NCBI RefSeq assembly: GCF_022234545.1
Contig: NZ_JAIEUI010000017.1
Location: 1 to 64,000 of the forward strand
DNA length: 64,000 nt
Reading direction: 5' to 3'
From: Paenibacillus piscarius
GTDB lineage: Bacteria > Bacillota > Bacilli > Paenibacillales > Paenibacillaceae
Shown here: piece by piece, positions 44,524-54,900 of the stretch
Position numbering within the stretch: the first letter of the stretch is position 1
Layout: the number at the start of each line of letters is the position of its first letter
Translations under genes and position numbers: made by a program
Notes under the pieces: generated by a model
Databases searched by the model: none
What the model was told of the DNA's origin: nothing
Seen by the model: the letters and a program-made list of their open reading frames with translations, nothing else

Positions 44524-45654
44524 ATGAGAAAACGTAAAATAACCGCCCTGCTGGGCGCACTGATGCTGCTGGTTGGAATCATTCTTACAGGCTGCGGCAG
44601 CAAATCAGGCAACGAATCCGGCAAAGGCAAGGATGTCATTAACCTCGGCGTGATGCTCTACAACTATACGGATATTCAAGGGCAGGAGATTAAATCGTAC
44701 GGCTCTTATCTGGAGAGTCAATTCAATGTGAAGTTCAACTATGCGATGGTTGGCTCCAGTGAGGAGGACCATATCAAGGGGCTGGAGAATCTGCTGGCTT
44801 CGGGCGTGGACGGCATTATCAGCGGCTATGATACGGCACTGGAGCAGAGCGTAAACCTGGCAGAGGAAGCCGGCGTCTACTACGCAGTAGCTCTAGGGGC
44901 GGTCAACGGCTCTGTAACCAGCGACTATCTGGTCGGAGGCATCAAGCAGTTCGGGGACAATCCCTCTGATCTCGGCGCGTTATATGCAGAGCAGGCCTAC
45001 AAGGCCGGAGCGAGAAAAATCGGAGTGACGTCATTCCCAGAGTTTGCTTTTACAGATGCGCCGGCTATTATCTCGGGATTCACTGACAAAATGAAAGAGC
45101 TGGACACCAAAGGGGAGACTGAGATTTATCCGACGGAATATCATTCCTTCGCACCAGAGAATGCCAGCGATGCCGTGACCAAAATTATCTCCGGGCACCC
45201 TGAGGTGGATACAATCTTCGGCCTGGGCTCAGGGATGGACTTCGTCTACCCGGCCATTCTGAACAGCGCGAACCCCGGCATCCGTCTGCTTGCGCTGGGA
45301 TACAACAATTCTACAACCGCCGGTCTGCAGAACGGCAATATTATGATGGCCGGAACCAACAACTATACGCAGATTATGGCCAACGCCTTCGCCCAGCTGT
45401 ATGACCGGATTCAAGGGCACAAGTACCCGGACTGGCAGCTTAACGGCAAAGTCAGCTATGTGACGCTAAGCTCTCCTGATGAGGCGAAGCAGTTCAATAC
45501 GTATGTGATTCCCGCTGATAAATCCAAGGGCTCGGTTACGGCGGATGAGCTGAAAAAAGTGATGGTCTCGTTCAACGAATCCGCGACCTGGGAGTCGCTT
45601 CAGACCCTGACCAGCCGGACGCTCACGGAGATTGCTGCGGCCAGACAAGAATAG
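44524..45654 (+). CDS. ABC sugar importer binding lipoprotein (periplasmic-binding-protein type I fold)
   Basis: Binding protein of 376 residues. Lipobox LTGC (Cys near residue 22) follows a hydrophobic leader. The type I fold is shown by VINLGVMLYNYTDIQGQEIK at the start of the domain, GVDGIISGYD near 97 and ARKIGVTSFPEF near 165, like RbsB/XylF-family sugar receptors. AGAGGG precedes the ATG. It sits between two permease genes. The ligand is unknown; xylose, xylobiose or other pentose-containing sugar is a guess from the regulator and xylanase nearby. Confidence 0.9.
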   Translation: MRKRKITALLGALMLLVGIILTGCGSKSGNESGKGKDVINLGVMLYNYTDIQGQEIKSYGSYLESQFNVKFNYAMVGSSEEDHIKGLENLLASGVDGIISGYDTALEQSVNLAEEAGVYYAVALGAVNGSVTSDYLVGGIKQFGDNPSDLGALYAEQAYKAGARKIGVTSFPEFAFTDAPAIISGFTDKMKELDTKGETEIYPTEYHSFAPENASDAVTKIISGHPEVDTIFGLGSGMDFVYPAILNSANPGIRLLALGYNNSTTAGLQNGNIMMAGTNNYTQIMANAFAQLYDRIQGHKYPDWQLNGKVSYVTLSSPDEAKQFNTYVIPADKSKGSVTADELKKVMVSFNESATWESLQTLTSRTLTEIAAARQE

Positions 45655-45693
45655 ATCCGGGCATAGCCTGCCCTATTGTAACGGAGTGAGGAA

Positions 45694-46680
45694 ATGAAGA
45701 AGCTTATCGTTAAAAAAGTACCGGGCCTGCTCCAGACCTTCTTGTTCCCTGTGGCGGTATATCTCATTCTGCTGCTGATTACCCTGATGATGGACCGTTC
45801 AGGGTATGCAACGTCTGGGGCCTTCGACCGGATCATCCGCAGCAGCGTCTTGACCACGATTATTGCCTATGCCATCGCCTTGCCGCTCTCGGGAGGGCGG
45901 TGGGACTTCGCACCGGGGATCATCATCGTGCTGTCAGGGATCATCGGCAGCAACTTAGCCATCGACGCCGGGGGCGGACCGCTCCTGCTGCTGCTGCTGA
46001 CGGTAGCCGTTGCCGTGGTGCTCAGTCTGGTGGAAGGCGCGCTGTATCTGGTGGTCCGGGTGCCGACCATTATCGTCTCCCTGGGGATCGTCATGGTCTA
46101 TGAGGCACTGTCAGGCGTAGTGTTCGGCGGAGGCGGCACACAGCTCTACATGCATTCCGGGCTGACGGTATTTGCCCGTGCTCCATGGGTCTACCTGGTG
46201 CTGGCTGTCATTATGGTCCTGTTCTATATCCTGCTGGGCCGGACCCGGTTCGGATATGACACGCGTTCTCTGGCCGCAAATCCCCGCCTGGCAGTCACTA
46301 TGGGCGTGAACGAGAAACGTAATATCATGCTCACATACCTGGTTGTCGGCGTATTGCTGGGTGTCGCGGCTGTAATCAATGCTTCTACCGTGCTGGTGTC
46401 GCCGGCCAACAATCTAAGCTCGACAGCCCTGATGTTCTCCTCGATGGGACCGGTGCTGGTTGGACTCTATCTGGCCAGGTTCTCGAATCTTCCGCTTGGC
46501 ATTTTTGCCGGAGCGTTAGGGATGAATGCCTTGTCCTACGGGATGGTCATCCTGGGCATCGACAGCTCGATCCAGACGGTGAATCTCGGCGTATTCATTG
46601 TAGCCTTCATGGGATACACCTCCAATTCGGAGAGAATCCGCGGATTCTTCAAGAAATTCAAGACCCGTACCCAGGCGTAA
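45694..46680 (+). CDS. ABC sugar importer permease (RbsC/XylH type), second
   Basis: Membrane protein of 328 residues, same family as the one at 43537 but clearly diverged. Motifs: ALPLSGGRWDFAPGIIIVLS near 63-82 in place of the usual GGIDLSVG, and VRVPTIIVSLGIVMVYEALS near 115. GGAGTGAGG precedes the ATG. The order ATPase, permease, receptor, permease suggests a heterodimeric channel for one receptor. Confidence 0.9.
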   Translation: MKKLIVKKVPGLLQTFLFPVAVYLILLLITLMMDRSGYATSGAFDRIIRSSVLTTIIAYAIALPLSGGRWDFAPGIIIVLSGIIGSNLAIDAGGGPLLLLLLTVAVAVVLSLVEGALYLVVRVPTIIVSLGIVMVYEALSGVVFGGGGTQLYMHSGLTVFARAPWVYLVLAVIMVLFYILLGRTRFGYDTRSLAANPRLAVTMGVNEKRNIMLTYLVVGVLLGVAAVINASTVLVSPANNLSSTALMFSSMGPVLVGLYLARFSNLPLGIFAGALGMNALSYGMVILGIDSSIQTVNLGVFIVAFMGYTSNSERIRGFFKKFKTRTQA

Positions 46681-46716
46681 GACCCTGGGGCGGAAGCAGG
46701 AAGAGGTAGGGGATAA

Positions 46717-48420
46717 ATGGAGATTCAACGTTTAAGAGAGAAGCCGTTCAACCTGAACGACCAGGATATAGACTGGGTGAAGACAACCTTCAGGCAAATG
46801 ACGGTCAGTGAGAAAATCGGCCAATTGTTCTTCATGGTCGGCTATAAGCAGGATGAGCCGTTCCTGAAGTCCATTGCTCAAGATATCGGTATCGGCGGCC
46901 TGATGTGCCGATCCATGGCCAAGGAGGAAGTAGTTGCTGCCGTTACTACTCTTCAGGAGACGGCCCGGATTCCGCTGCTGATCGCCGCCAATCTGGAGGC
47001 GGGCGGCCAGGGTATTACCAGCGATGGCACCAAAATCGGTTCCAATATGGCCATTGCAGCAACCGGCAATCCGGAGCTGGCCTATGAGCTGGGAAGAATC
47101 TGCGCGGTTGAAGGCGGCGGTGTCGGGGCGAATTATGCTTTTGCTCCGGTGGTCGATATTGACTATAACTTCCGCAATCCGATCACCAATACCCGGACCT
47201 TCGGCAGCGACCCGCAGCAGGTGGCCGAGCTGGGTGCCGCTTATGTGCGGGGCTGCCAGGAGCAGGGGATGGCTGTATCCATCAAGCATTTCCCCGGAGA
47301 CGGTATCGATGAACGGGATCAGCATCTGGTGACCTCGGTGAACGATCTGAGTCCTGAAGCGTGGGATCAATCCTACGGAGCGGTGTACCGCCAGTTGATT
47401 GAAGAAGGCGCCAAGACGGTCATGGTCGGCCATATTGCGCTGCCTGCATACTCCAAGCTGCTGAACCCGGCGCTGAAGGATGAAGAGATTCTTCCGGCTT
47501 CGCTGGCACGTGAGCTGCTCGGCGGACTGCTGCGGGAACGGCTGGGCTTCAACGGGCTGATTATTACCGATGCCACCACGATGGCCGGAATGAATCTTGC
47601 CATGCCAAGGAATGAGCTGGTGCCGCTGGCGATTGAGAACGGCTGCGATATGTTCCTGTTCACCAAGAATCTGGACGAGGATGTAAGATTCATGCGGGAG
47701 GGGCTGGAAGCAGGCCTGCTCACTGAAGACAGACTGAATGAGGCCGTGCTGCGGATTCTGGGGCTGAAGGCTTCGCTCAGGCTGCATGAACGGGACAATG
47801 TCCCCGTGCTTGCCCGGGCGGAGGCGCTGCTGAGGCAGGACAGTCATCTGGAAACGGCCAGAGCGGTTGCCGATCAGTCGATCACGCTGGTCAAAGAGGA
47901 GGCCGGTGTCCTTCCGGTTACTCCTGCCCGGTATCCGCGTGTGCTGCTCTATGATATCGAGAGCGAAGCGAATGCGCTGGGATACAACAAGACCAGCGGC
48001 CTGGCCGCCTCCTTCATTCCGCTGCTGGAGCAGGAGGGCTTCCAGGTGACGCGTTTTGAACCGGCCGGAGTCTATGAAGGGCTGCAAAGCTCGTTCACCG
48101 AGATGAAGAACAGCTATGATCTGATTCTCTATCTGTGCAATCTGGCGACCAAATCGAACCAGACGGCTGTACGGATTGAATGGCTGAATCCGATGGGCGT
48201 CAATGTGCCGAATTATATCCATTCGATTCCGACCTTGTTCATCTCGACGGAGAATCCGTATCATCTGCTCGATGTTCCGCGCGTCAGAACTTATATTAAT
48301 ACTTATGGCGTGAACGACTATACACTGCCCCTGCTGATCGAGAAGCTGAAGGGAGCTTCGCCGTTCAAGGGCAGCAGTCCTGTTGATCCGTTCTGCGGCA
48401 AATGGGATACCAGATTATAG
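46717..48420 (+). CDS. GH3 family glycoside hydrolase (NagZ/beta-glucosidase type)
   Basis: Cytoplasmic enzyme of 567 residues. The N-terminal GH3 barrel (about 25-350) has SIKHFPGDG (Lys190-His191) and the nucleophile candidate Asp285 in LIITDATTMAG; DQH at about 200 resembles the Asp-His catalytic pair of the NagZ branch. The remaining 200 residues form the second alpha/beta sandwich domain. It could act on beta-N-acetylglucosaminides, beta-glucosides or beta-xylosides; the operon context favours an oligosaccharide imported by the RbsA-type system. AGAGGTAGGGG precedes the ATG. Confidence 0.88.
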   Translation: MEIQRLREKPFNLNDQDIDWVKTTFRQMTVSEKIGQLFFMVGYKQDEPFLKSIAQDIGIGGLMCRSMAKEEVVAAVTTLQETARIPLLIAANLEAGGQGITSDGTKIGSNMAIAATGNPELAYELGRICAVEGGGVGANYAFAPVVDIDYNFRNPITNTRTFGSDPQQVAELGAAYVRGCQEQGMAVSIKHFPGDGIDERDQHLVTSVNDLSPEAWDQSYGAVYRQLIEEGAKTVMVGHIALPAYSKLLNPALKDEEILPASLARELLGGLLRERLGFNGLIITDATTMAGMNLAMPRNELVPLAIENGCDMFLFTKNLDEDVRFMREGLEAGLLTEDRLNEAVLRILGLKASLRLHERDNVPVLARAEALLRQDSHLETARAVADQSITLVKEEAGVLPVTPARYPRVLLYDIESEANALGYNKTSGLAASFIPLLEQEGFQVTRFEPAGVYEGLQSSFTEMKNSYDLILYLCNLATKSNQTAVRIEWLNPMGVNVPNYIHSIPTLFISTENPYHLLDVPRVRTYINTYGVNDYTLPLLIEKLKGASPFKGSSPVDPFCGKWDTRL

Positions 48421-48441
48421 ATTATAGAAAGGGGCATACCC

Positions 48442-49323
48442 GTGATTCATCAAACGATCCGGCTGCTGGAGAATTCAGCGGCCACACTGACTACTTATAT
48501 TCTCGATGACGGGGAATTCGACCGGAAGAACATTGTACGGCCGGCTGTCCTCATCTGCCCCGGCGGAGGCTACACCGTAATCTCCCAGAATGAAGGAGAG
48601 CCTGTAGCAATGGCTTATGCCCGGATGGGCTATCAGGCGTTTGTCCTGACCTATTCAGTCAAAATTGAGCATCCATTCCCGGCCGCGCTACAGGAGCTGG
48701 CCCATGCGATGGCACATATCCGCAAGAATGCGGAAGCATGGCGGGTGGACCCGGATAACATTTCGGTCATCGGCTTCTCGGCAGGCGGCAATCTGGCGCT
48801 GAGCCTGGGCATTTATTATAATCAGCGGCTGCTCACCGGCAGCACCGGCCTGACCGCTGAGGAGATGAAGCCGAATCAGCTGCTGCTCGGCTATCCGGCG
48901 GTTACGCTGGAGCCGCGTTCGGAGAAGACTCCCGACTTCATCCTTGAGCTGATGGAGAAGGGTCTGATGCCGGATATGCGCGGGCCGAACATCCGCGAGA
49001 TTCTGCTCGGCAAAGAGAATCCGACGGAGGAAGAGAAGGCGTCGCTGAATCTGCTGCCGAAGATTCATTCCAATTTGCCGCGCACCTTCATCTGGGGCAC
49101 CTATGAGGATACTGTCATCCTGCCGACCGATCTGTTCGGTCTGGCCGAGGCACTGTTCCGCCACGGGGTGCCGTGTGAGCTGCATATGTTCGAGAAGGGC
49201 CAGCACGGCATGTCCCTGGCCGATGAGACGGTGAAGGCCCGGGAGCAGGTAGAGCAGCTGCACCTCTCCGAATGGTTCAGCCTGAGCGTGAAGTGGCTGA
49301 AGCAGGGAGCGGCTGCACAATGA
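48442..49323 (+). CDS. Alpha/beta hydrolase, acetylesterase type
   Basis: Cytoplasmic serine esterase of 293 residues. The oxyanion loop is CPGGGYTVIS, the nucleophile is Ser113 in GFSAGGN, and His255 in GQHGMS and an Asp before it complete the triad. It resembles the BD-FAE/acetyl-xylan esterase-like group. It would deacetylate imported xylo-oligosaccharides or similar acetylated sugars (inference from operon). The start is GTG at 48442 with AAAGGGG seven bases before it. The stop overlaps the next start by four bases. Confidence 0.9.
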   Translation: MIHQTIRLLENSAATLTTYILDDGEFDRKNIVRPAVLICPGGGYTVISQNEGEPVAMAYARMGYQAFVLTYSVKIEHPFPAALQELAHAMAHIRKNAEAWRVDPDNISVIGFSAGGNLALSLGIYYNQRLLTGSTGLTAEEMKPNQLLLGYPAVTLEPRSEKTPDFILELMEKGLMPDMRGPNIREILLGKENPTEEEKASLNLLPKIHSNLPRTFIWGTYEDTVILPTDLFGLAEALFRHGVPCELHMFEKGQHGMSLADETVKAREQVEQLHLSEWFSLSVKWLKQGAAAQ

Positions 49324-50003
49324 TTCTTTTACCTCAAGCAGTAATCTTCGATCTGGACGGAGTGCTCACCGATACGGCTGAGTACCACTATCTGGCCTGG
49401 AGGGAGCTGGGCGCCGAGCTGGGCATTGAAGTGGACCGCGGGCTGAATGAGCAGCTGAAGGGTGTCAGCCGGCTGGAGTCGCTGGAGCGGATCATCGCCT
49501 CTGCCGCGCAGCCGCCCATCCTGACGGAGGCCGAGCTGGCGGCGCTTGCGGCCAGGAAAAATACCCGCTATACCGAGCTGATTGCCTCGGTTACGCCGGA
49601 GGATATCCTGCCCGGTATCGCCGAATTGCTGGCGGAGCTTCGCGCCGCCGGTGTGAAGCTGGCGGTGGGCTCAGCCAGCCGCAATGCCGGGTTCGTGCTG
49701 GAGCGGCTGGAGCTGACCGGCGCCTTCGATTATGTGGTCGATGCCGGCAAGGTGAAGCACGGCAAGCCGCACCCGGAGACGTTCCTCAATGCCGCCGAGT
49801 ATCTGAAGGTCTCCGCCAGCGAGTGCGTAGGAGTTGAGGATTCTGCGGCAGGGGTTGAAGCGATCCAGCGTGCGGGCATGTTCGCCGTTGGCATCGGCTC
49901 GCCGGAGACGCTGGGGCAGGCGGATGTTCTGGTGCCCTCAACCGGGCAGCTTAACATGAATGAGCTGGTGTCTGCCTATAGCAGGTGGAATGGCGGGAAT
50001 TGA
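49320..50003 (+). CDS. HAD-type beta-phosphoglucomutase-like protein
   Basis: Cytoplasmic HAD protein of 227 residues. The nucleophile is Asp11 with Asp13 in VIFDLDGVLTDT, and motif III-IV GVEDSAAGVEAI is complete. The cap region with GVSRLESLE matches beta-phosphoglucomutase (converting beta-glucose-1-phosphate to glucose-6-phosphate). That reaction is usually paired with a disaccharide phosphorylase, which this operon lacks, so another phosphosugar phosphatase role is possible. It overlaps the esterase stop (ATGA). Confidence 0.88.
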   Translation: MILLPQAVIFDLDGVLTDTAEYHYLAWRELGAELGIEVDRGLNEQLKGVSRLESLERIIASAAQPPILTEAELAALAARKNTRYTELIASVTPEDILPGIAELLAELRAAGVKLAVGSASRNAGFVLERLELTGAFDYVVDAGKVKHGKPHPETFLNAAEYLKVSASECVGVEDSAAGVEAIQRAGMFAVGIGSPETLGQADVLVPSTGQLNMNELVSAYSRWNGGN

Positions 50004-50025
50004 CAGGGGAATAGCATAGTATGAA

Positions 50026-50068
50026 GCAGAGCAGGTCTCCGGAATGCGGGAGGCTGCTCTGCTTTTTT
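50026..50068 (+). terminator. Terminator of the xyloside-type operon
   Basis: GCAGAGCAG (50026-50034) pairs with CTGCTCTGC (50054-50062) and is followed by TTTTTT. It ends the operon that starts at 41994. Confidence 0.92.
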
Positions 50069-50316
50069 GCGCGGACTGAATATAAGCCGAATGTATGCGA
50101 TAAACCGAATACAATCGCAATAGGCCCCCGCAAAGGTGCATGAGCTGAAATTACGGGTATAAGTGCACTAGCAACAGTTACCAGTAAGGGTGATTATATT
50201 CCGCATAACCGGAACAAATCCGCACTTAACACAGACTTTGAGCTCAATCTGTAGTAAACTGGAAGGAATGTATAGTAAGCCTGCAATTATTCTACAGAAA
50301 AGAATGTGATCCTTGT

Positions 50317-51702
50317 ATGCAGCTTCAAGCGTCTCAACCGGCCAGGAAGTGGCTGGAGAAATATCTGTCCGGGCAAAGTATGGATTACCGGCAGATTATT
50401 GCCTTGTTTATCCCGATTCTGATTGACCAGGCCTTCATTATCGGGCTGAATCTGGTCAATACCGCGATGATCAGCTCGTCCGGGATGGCGGCGGTCAGTG
50501 CGGTGAATATGGTGGATTCGCTGAATATTTTCCTGGTGAATGTGTTCGTCGCGATTGCGACCGGAGGGACGGTCGTGGTTGCTCAGTATAAAGGCAGCGG
50601 CAATGACCGGATGGTCTCCCAGGCTACAGCCGGCTCGGTCACCTCGGTCTCGCTGATTGCAGTCGGCATCGGGCTGCTGCTCATGTCCTTCCATACGCCG
50701 ATTCTGAATCTGCTGTTCGGGACAGCGTCCGCCGATGTGCTGGATAATGCCCGGGTGTATATGATCGGCAGCAGTATCTCTTACCTGGGGATAGCAGTGG
50801 TCCAGGCCGTATGCGGCGCGCTGCGCGGTGTGGGGCGGACACGGGCTTCGCTGATGCTGTCGCTGATGATGAACCTGCTGTATGTGCTGTTGAACATTGT
50901 CTTCATTAACCTGCTGAATATGGGTGTACTGGGCATGACGCTGGCAGTCAACATCGCACGTTACTCGGGGATGATCTTCGCCCTGGTGTATCTGTTCAAA
51001 ATGGATACCGTGCTGCGTGTGCGGGTCAAGGATCTGTTCCATGTGCCGATGGAGATGCTGCGCAGAATCATGTTCATCGGCCTGCCGTTCGCGGCGGAGC
51101 AGATGTTCTTCAACGGGGGCAAGCTGCTGACCCAGATCTTCATTGTCAGCATGGGGACATATGCGATTGCCACCAATGCGATTGCGGGTTCGCTGGCGAT
51201 GGTCTTCCAGATTCCGGCCAGCGCCATGTCACTGACTATTGTCACCGTAGTCGGCCAGTGTATCGGACGGGGGGATGTGGCCGATGCGCGGAAGTTCATC
51301 AAGTCCTTCCTGTGGCTCGGCTCCGCCTCTTATGTTCTGATCGCCCTGATCCTGATGCCTATGTTCTATCCGCTGGTGTCGATTTTCTCGCCGCCTAAGG
51401 AGATTATCGGTGATCTGTTCGTCGTGCTGCTGGTGAATGCGATTGCCCAGATTCCGCTATGGGCGTTCAGCTTCATTCTGCCGTCCGCGCTGCGGGCAGC
51501 GGGAGATTCCCGCTTCACCTCGATCGCTTCGATGCTGACCATGTGGCTGTTCCGGGTGGTCTTCGGCTATATTCTCGGTGTTGTGCTGGGCTACGGGGTG
51601 CTCGGCGTATGGCTGGCGATGAACTGCGAATGGGCCGTCCGCGGAGCAGTGTTCCTGTGGCGCTTCCGGGGCACGAAATGGTATGCGCACAAGCTGATAT
51701 AG
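50317..51702 (+). CDS. MATE family efflux transporter
   Basis: Membrane exporter of 461 residues with twelve predicted helices in two halves. Family motifs: PILIDQAFIIGLNLVNTAMI near 30 and the second-half PFAAEQMFFNGGKLLTQIF near 255. It probably exports a cationic drug or metabolite in exchange for sodium or protons. The ribosome site is weak. It is a single-gene unit with its own terminator. The substrate is not predictable. The upstream gap (50069-50316) holds one degenerate intergenic-repeat-like stretch (GTGCATGAG, AAGTGCACTAG) and no clear promoter. Confidence 0.92.
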   Translation: MQLQASQPARKWLEKYLSGQSMDYRQIIALFIPILIDQAFIIGLNLVNTAMISSSGMAAVSAVNMVDSLNIFLVNVFVAIATGGTVVVAQYKGSGNDRMVSQATAGSVTSVSLIAVGIGLLLMSFHTPILNLLFGTASADVLDNARVYMIGSSISYLGIAVVQAVCGALRGVGRTRASLMLSLMMNLLYVLLNIVFINLLNMGVLGMTLAVNIARYSGMIFALVYLFKMDTVLRVRVKDLFHVPMEMLRRIMFIGLPFAAEQMFFNGGKLLTQIFIVSMGTYAIATNAIAGSLAMVFQIPASAMSLTIVTVVGQCIGRGDVADARKFIKSFLWLGSASYVLIALILMPMFYPLVSIFSPPKEIIGDLFVVLLVNAIAQIPLWAFSFILPSALRAAGDSRFTSIASMLTMWLFRVVFGYILGVVLGYGVLGVWLAMNCEWAVRGAVFLWRFRGTKWYAHKLI

Positions 51703-51715
51703 ATTCTTCCGGCAC

Positions 51716-51745
51716 GAAGACTCCTGATGCAGGGGTCTTCTTTGC
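51716..51745 (+). terminator. Terminator after the MATE gene
   Basis: GAAGACTCC (51716-51724) pairs with GGGGTCTTC (51732-51740) around a 7-base loop with one mismatch, followed by TTTG. Confidence 0.65.
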
Positions 51746-51863
51746 TGTGCAGTAAAACAGAATCACCTATAAAAAGTACGATACAACCTTTAGTTTCAGG
51801 TAAGACGCGTTTTTTCCCGTATGCTACGATTTGGGTGGTGAAGGGGGAGGCTTCCACATTAAC

Positions 51864-51877
51864 TGTAAGCGCTTAAC
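51864..51877. promoter_or_regulatory. Candidate cre (CcpA) site before the xylanase gene
   Basis: TGTAAGCGCTTAAC contains the perfect palindrome TAAGCGCTTA (51866-51875), the centre of the cre consensus, and lies 36 bases before the xylanase start codon. Catabolite repression of xylanase by CcpA is common in Firmicutes, so this is a good candidate. Confidence 0.65.
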
Positions 51878-51913
51878 TCATTGAACCTAAATTCATACAG
51901 AGGAGTGCAACGC

Positions 51914-54900
51914 ATGAAGAGAATAATCAAGCAAGTCTCTCTGGTGCTGCTGGCTGCCCTTTTGCTGCTTCCGGCAGGCGGGTATCTTCCGGCGGCTCAG
52001 GCGGCGGAATCAAAAACCACGGTGTATCATGAAACGTTTGCGAATGGCATAGGCAAGGCAGTCCAATCGGGCGGTGCCAAGCTAGAGGCGGTTACGGGCG
52101 TTGTTTTTGACGGAAATAGCGACGGGGCAGCGCTGCACGTAAGCAACCGGGGGAACAGCTGGGATGCCGCCGATTTCAACCTCTCGGATATGGGGATGAA
52201 GAAGGGCAGCACCTATACCGTAACAGCTGTGGTCTACGTGGATGAGGGTGTAGCTGTACCGGAAGGCGCACAGGCAGTGATGCTAACGCTGGATGGTTAT
52301 GGAAATTACGCCGCTGGCGCATATCAGGCGGGCCAAGCCGTGACCCTGACCAAGACCTTCACGGTGGACGCAGAGAAGAAGCTGCGTATCCAGTCAGACG
52401 ATAAGGGTGCTACAGTTCCCTTCTACCTTGGCGATCTGCTGATCACGACAGAGGATACAACAGGCGGCGGGGAAGAGCCGGTGCGTGAACCGGCATTGCC
52501 GTTCAACACCATTACCTTTGAAGACGGAAAAGACGGCGGCTTCACCGGCAGAGCCGGAACCGAGACGCTGACCGTAACGAATGAAGCCAATCATACGGAG
52601 GACGGGTCCTATTCCCTGAAGGTGGAGGGCAGAACCACATCCTGGCACGGCCCTTCCTTACGCGTGGAGAAATATGTGGACAAGGGCAGCGAATATACAA
52701 TTTCGGCCTGGGTGAAGCTGATCGAGCCGGCCAGCGCGCAGCTCCAGCTCTCGACACAGGTAGGCACGGACAGCAGTGCAAGCTATATTGCGCTGTCTCC
52801 CAAGACGATCAGCACCGCTGACGGCTGGGTGAAATACGAGGGAACCTACCGCTATAACAGCGTAGGCGGCGAATATCTGACCATTTACGTGGAGAGCTCC
52901 AATAATGCAACGGCTTCCTTCTATATCGATGATATCAGCTTTGTGAATACGGGCAGCGAACCGGTGGATATCCAGCGCGATCTGCTGCCGCTCAAAACGG
53001 TCTACCAGAATGATTTCCTGATCGGCAACGCACTCTCTGCCGAGGATCTGGAAGGCGTGCGGCTCGACCTGCTGAAGCTGCATCACAATGCGGCGACCGC
53101 AGGCAATGCCATGAAGCCGGATGCGCTCCAGCCGACGAAAGGGAATTTCACCTTCACAGCTGCGGACGCGATGGTTGACAAGGTGCTGGCCGAAGGCATG
53201 AAGATGCACGGGCATGTGCTGGTCTGGCATCAGCAGTCACCTGCCTGGATGAATACAGCCGCGGACCAGACTCCGCTTGGGCGTGAGGAAGCGCTCGCTA
53301 ACCTCCGGGATCACATCCGGGGTGTGATGGAGCATTTCGGGGACCGGGTCATCTCCTGGGATGTCGTTAACGAGGCGATGAATGATAATCCGTCCAATCC
53401 GGATAACTGGCAAGCGGCGCTGCGCAAGGCTCCGTGGTATGAAGCGATCGGGCCGGACTATCTGGAGCAGGCCTTCCTGGCAGCCAGAGAGGTACTGGAT
53501 GATCATCCCGAATGGGATATCAAGCTGTATTACAATGATTACAACGATGATAACCAGAACAAAGCCCAAGCCATCTACAGCATGGTAAAAGAGCTGAATG
53601 ACAAGTACGCGCTGACCCATCCGGGCAAGCGGCTGATTGACGGCATAGGGATGCAGGCGCATTACAATATCAATACCAACCCTGATAATGTGAAGCTGTC
53701 GCTGGAGAAATTCATCTCCCTTGGCGTGGAAGTCAGCATTACTGAGCTGGATATTATGGCCGGCAACGGGAACGTGCAGACGGAGAAGGAACGGATTGCC
53801 CAGGGCTATCTGTATGCGAAGCTGATGGATCTCTACAAGGCCCATGCCGACCATATCGCGCGGGTGACCTTCTGGGGCATGGACGACCGCACAAGCTGGA
53901 GAGCGGAGTCGAGCCCGCTGCTGTTCGACAGGGAATTGCAGGCGAAGCCGGCTTATTACGCGGTTATTGATCCGGTCAAATTCATGGCCGAGCATAAGCC
54001 GGATACGGCAGAGGCCAATGTGTCAGAGGCGGTCTACGGCACACCTGTCCTGGATGGGACAGCGGATGAACTCTGGGCCTCAGCGCCGGAGATGGCTGTG
54101 AACCGTTACCAGATGGCCTGGCAGGGCGCAAGCGGAAAGGCCCGTGCCCTGTGGGATGACGAGAACCTGTATGTGCTGGTTCAGGTCAGTGACGCCCAAT
54201 TGGACAAGAGTAATGCCAATGCCTGGGAACAGGACTCTGTCGAGATTTTCGTGGATGAGAATTTCGGCCGCACAACCTTCTATGAGGATGATGACGGACA
54301 ATACCGGGTCAATTATGACAATGAGGCCTCGTTCAGCCCGGCAGCCATCGGTGCAGGCTTCGAGTCGGTGACCAAGGTTAACGGAACCGGCTATACGATC
54401 GAAATGAAGATTCCGTTCAAAAAGATTACCCCGGCCGGAGGCGCCAAAATCGGCTTCGATGCCCAGATCAACGATGCCAAGAGCGGCGTCCGCCAGAGCG
54501 TGGCCGCCTGGAATGATACCACCGGCAACGGCTATCAGGACACCTCTGTCTTCGGCGTGCTGAAACTGAAGGCTAAGGACGGCGGTGAGCCGTCAACGGA
54601 GCCGACGCCAACGCCGACTCCGGCACCAACGCCGGCACCAACATCAACTCCGGCATCGGATTCCGGCGGCACCAGCTACAGCAGCAGCACACCAGCGCCT
54701 AAGCCTGCACAGCTCGATGTCAAGGACGGCGTAGTGACGCTCAGACCTGAGGTGAAGACCGAAGGCACAGCGGCAAAAGCTAAGATTACGGGCGAGCTGT
54801 GGCAGCAAGCCCTGAAGCAGGCGGCTCCGGCAGCCGACGGACGCAAGCAGATCGTCATTGATCTGGCGAAGCAGACCGGCGCAGCCTCTTATGAAGCCCA

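Noticed and set aside
46732..48264. 510-residue minus-strand frame inside the GH3 gene
   Set aside because: Antisense shadow in high-GC coding sequence with no motif or ribosome site.
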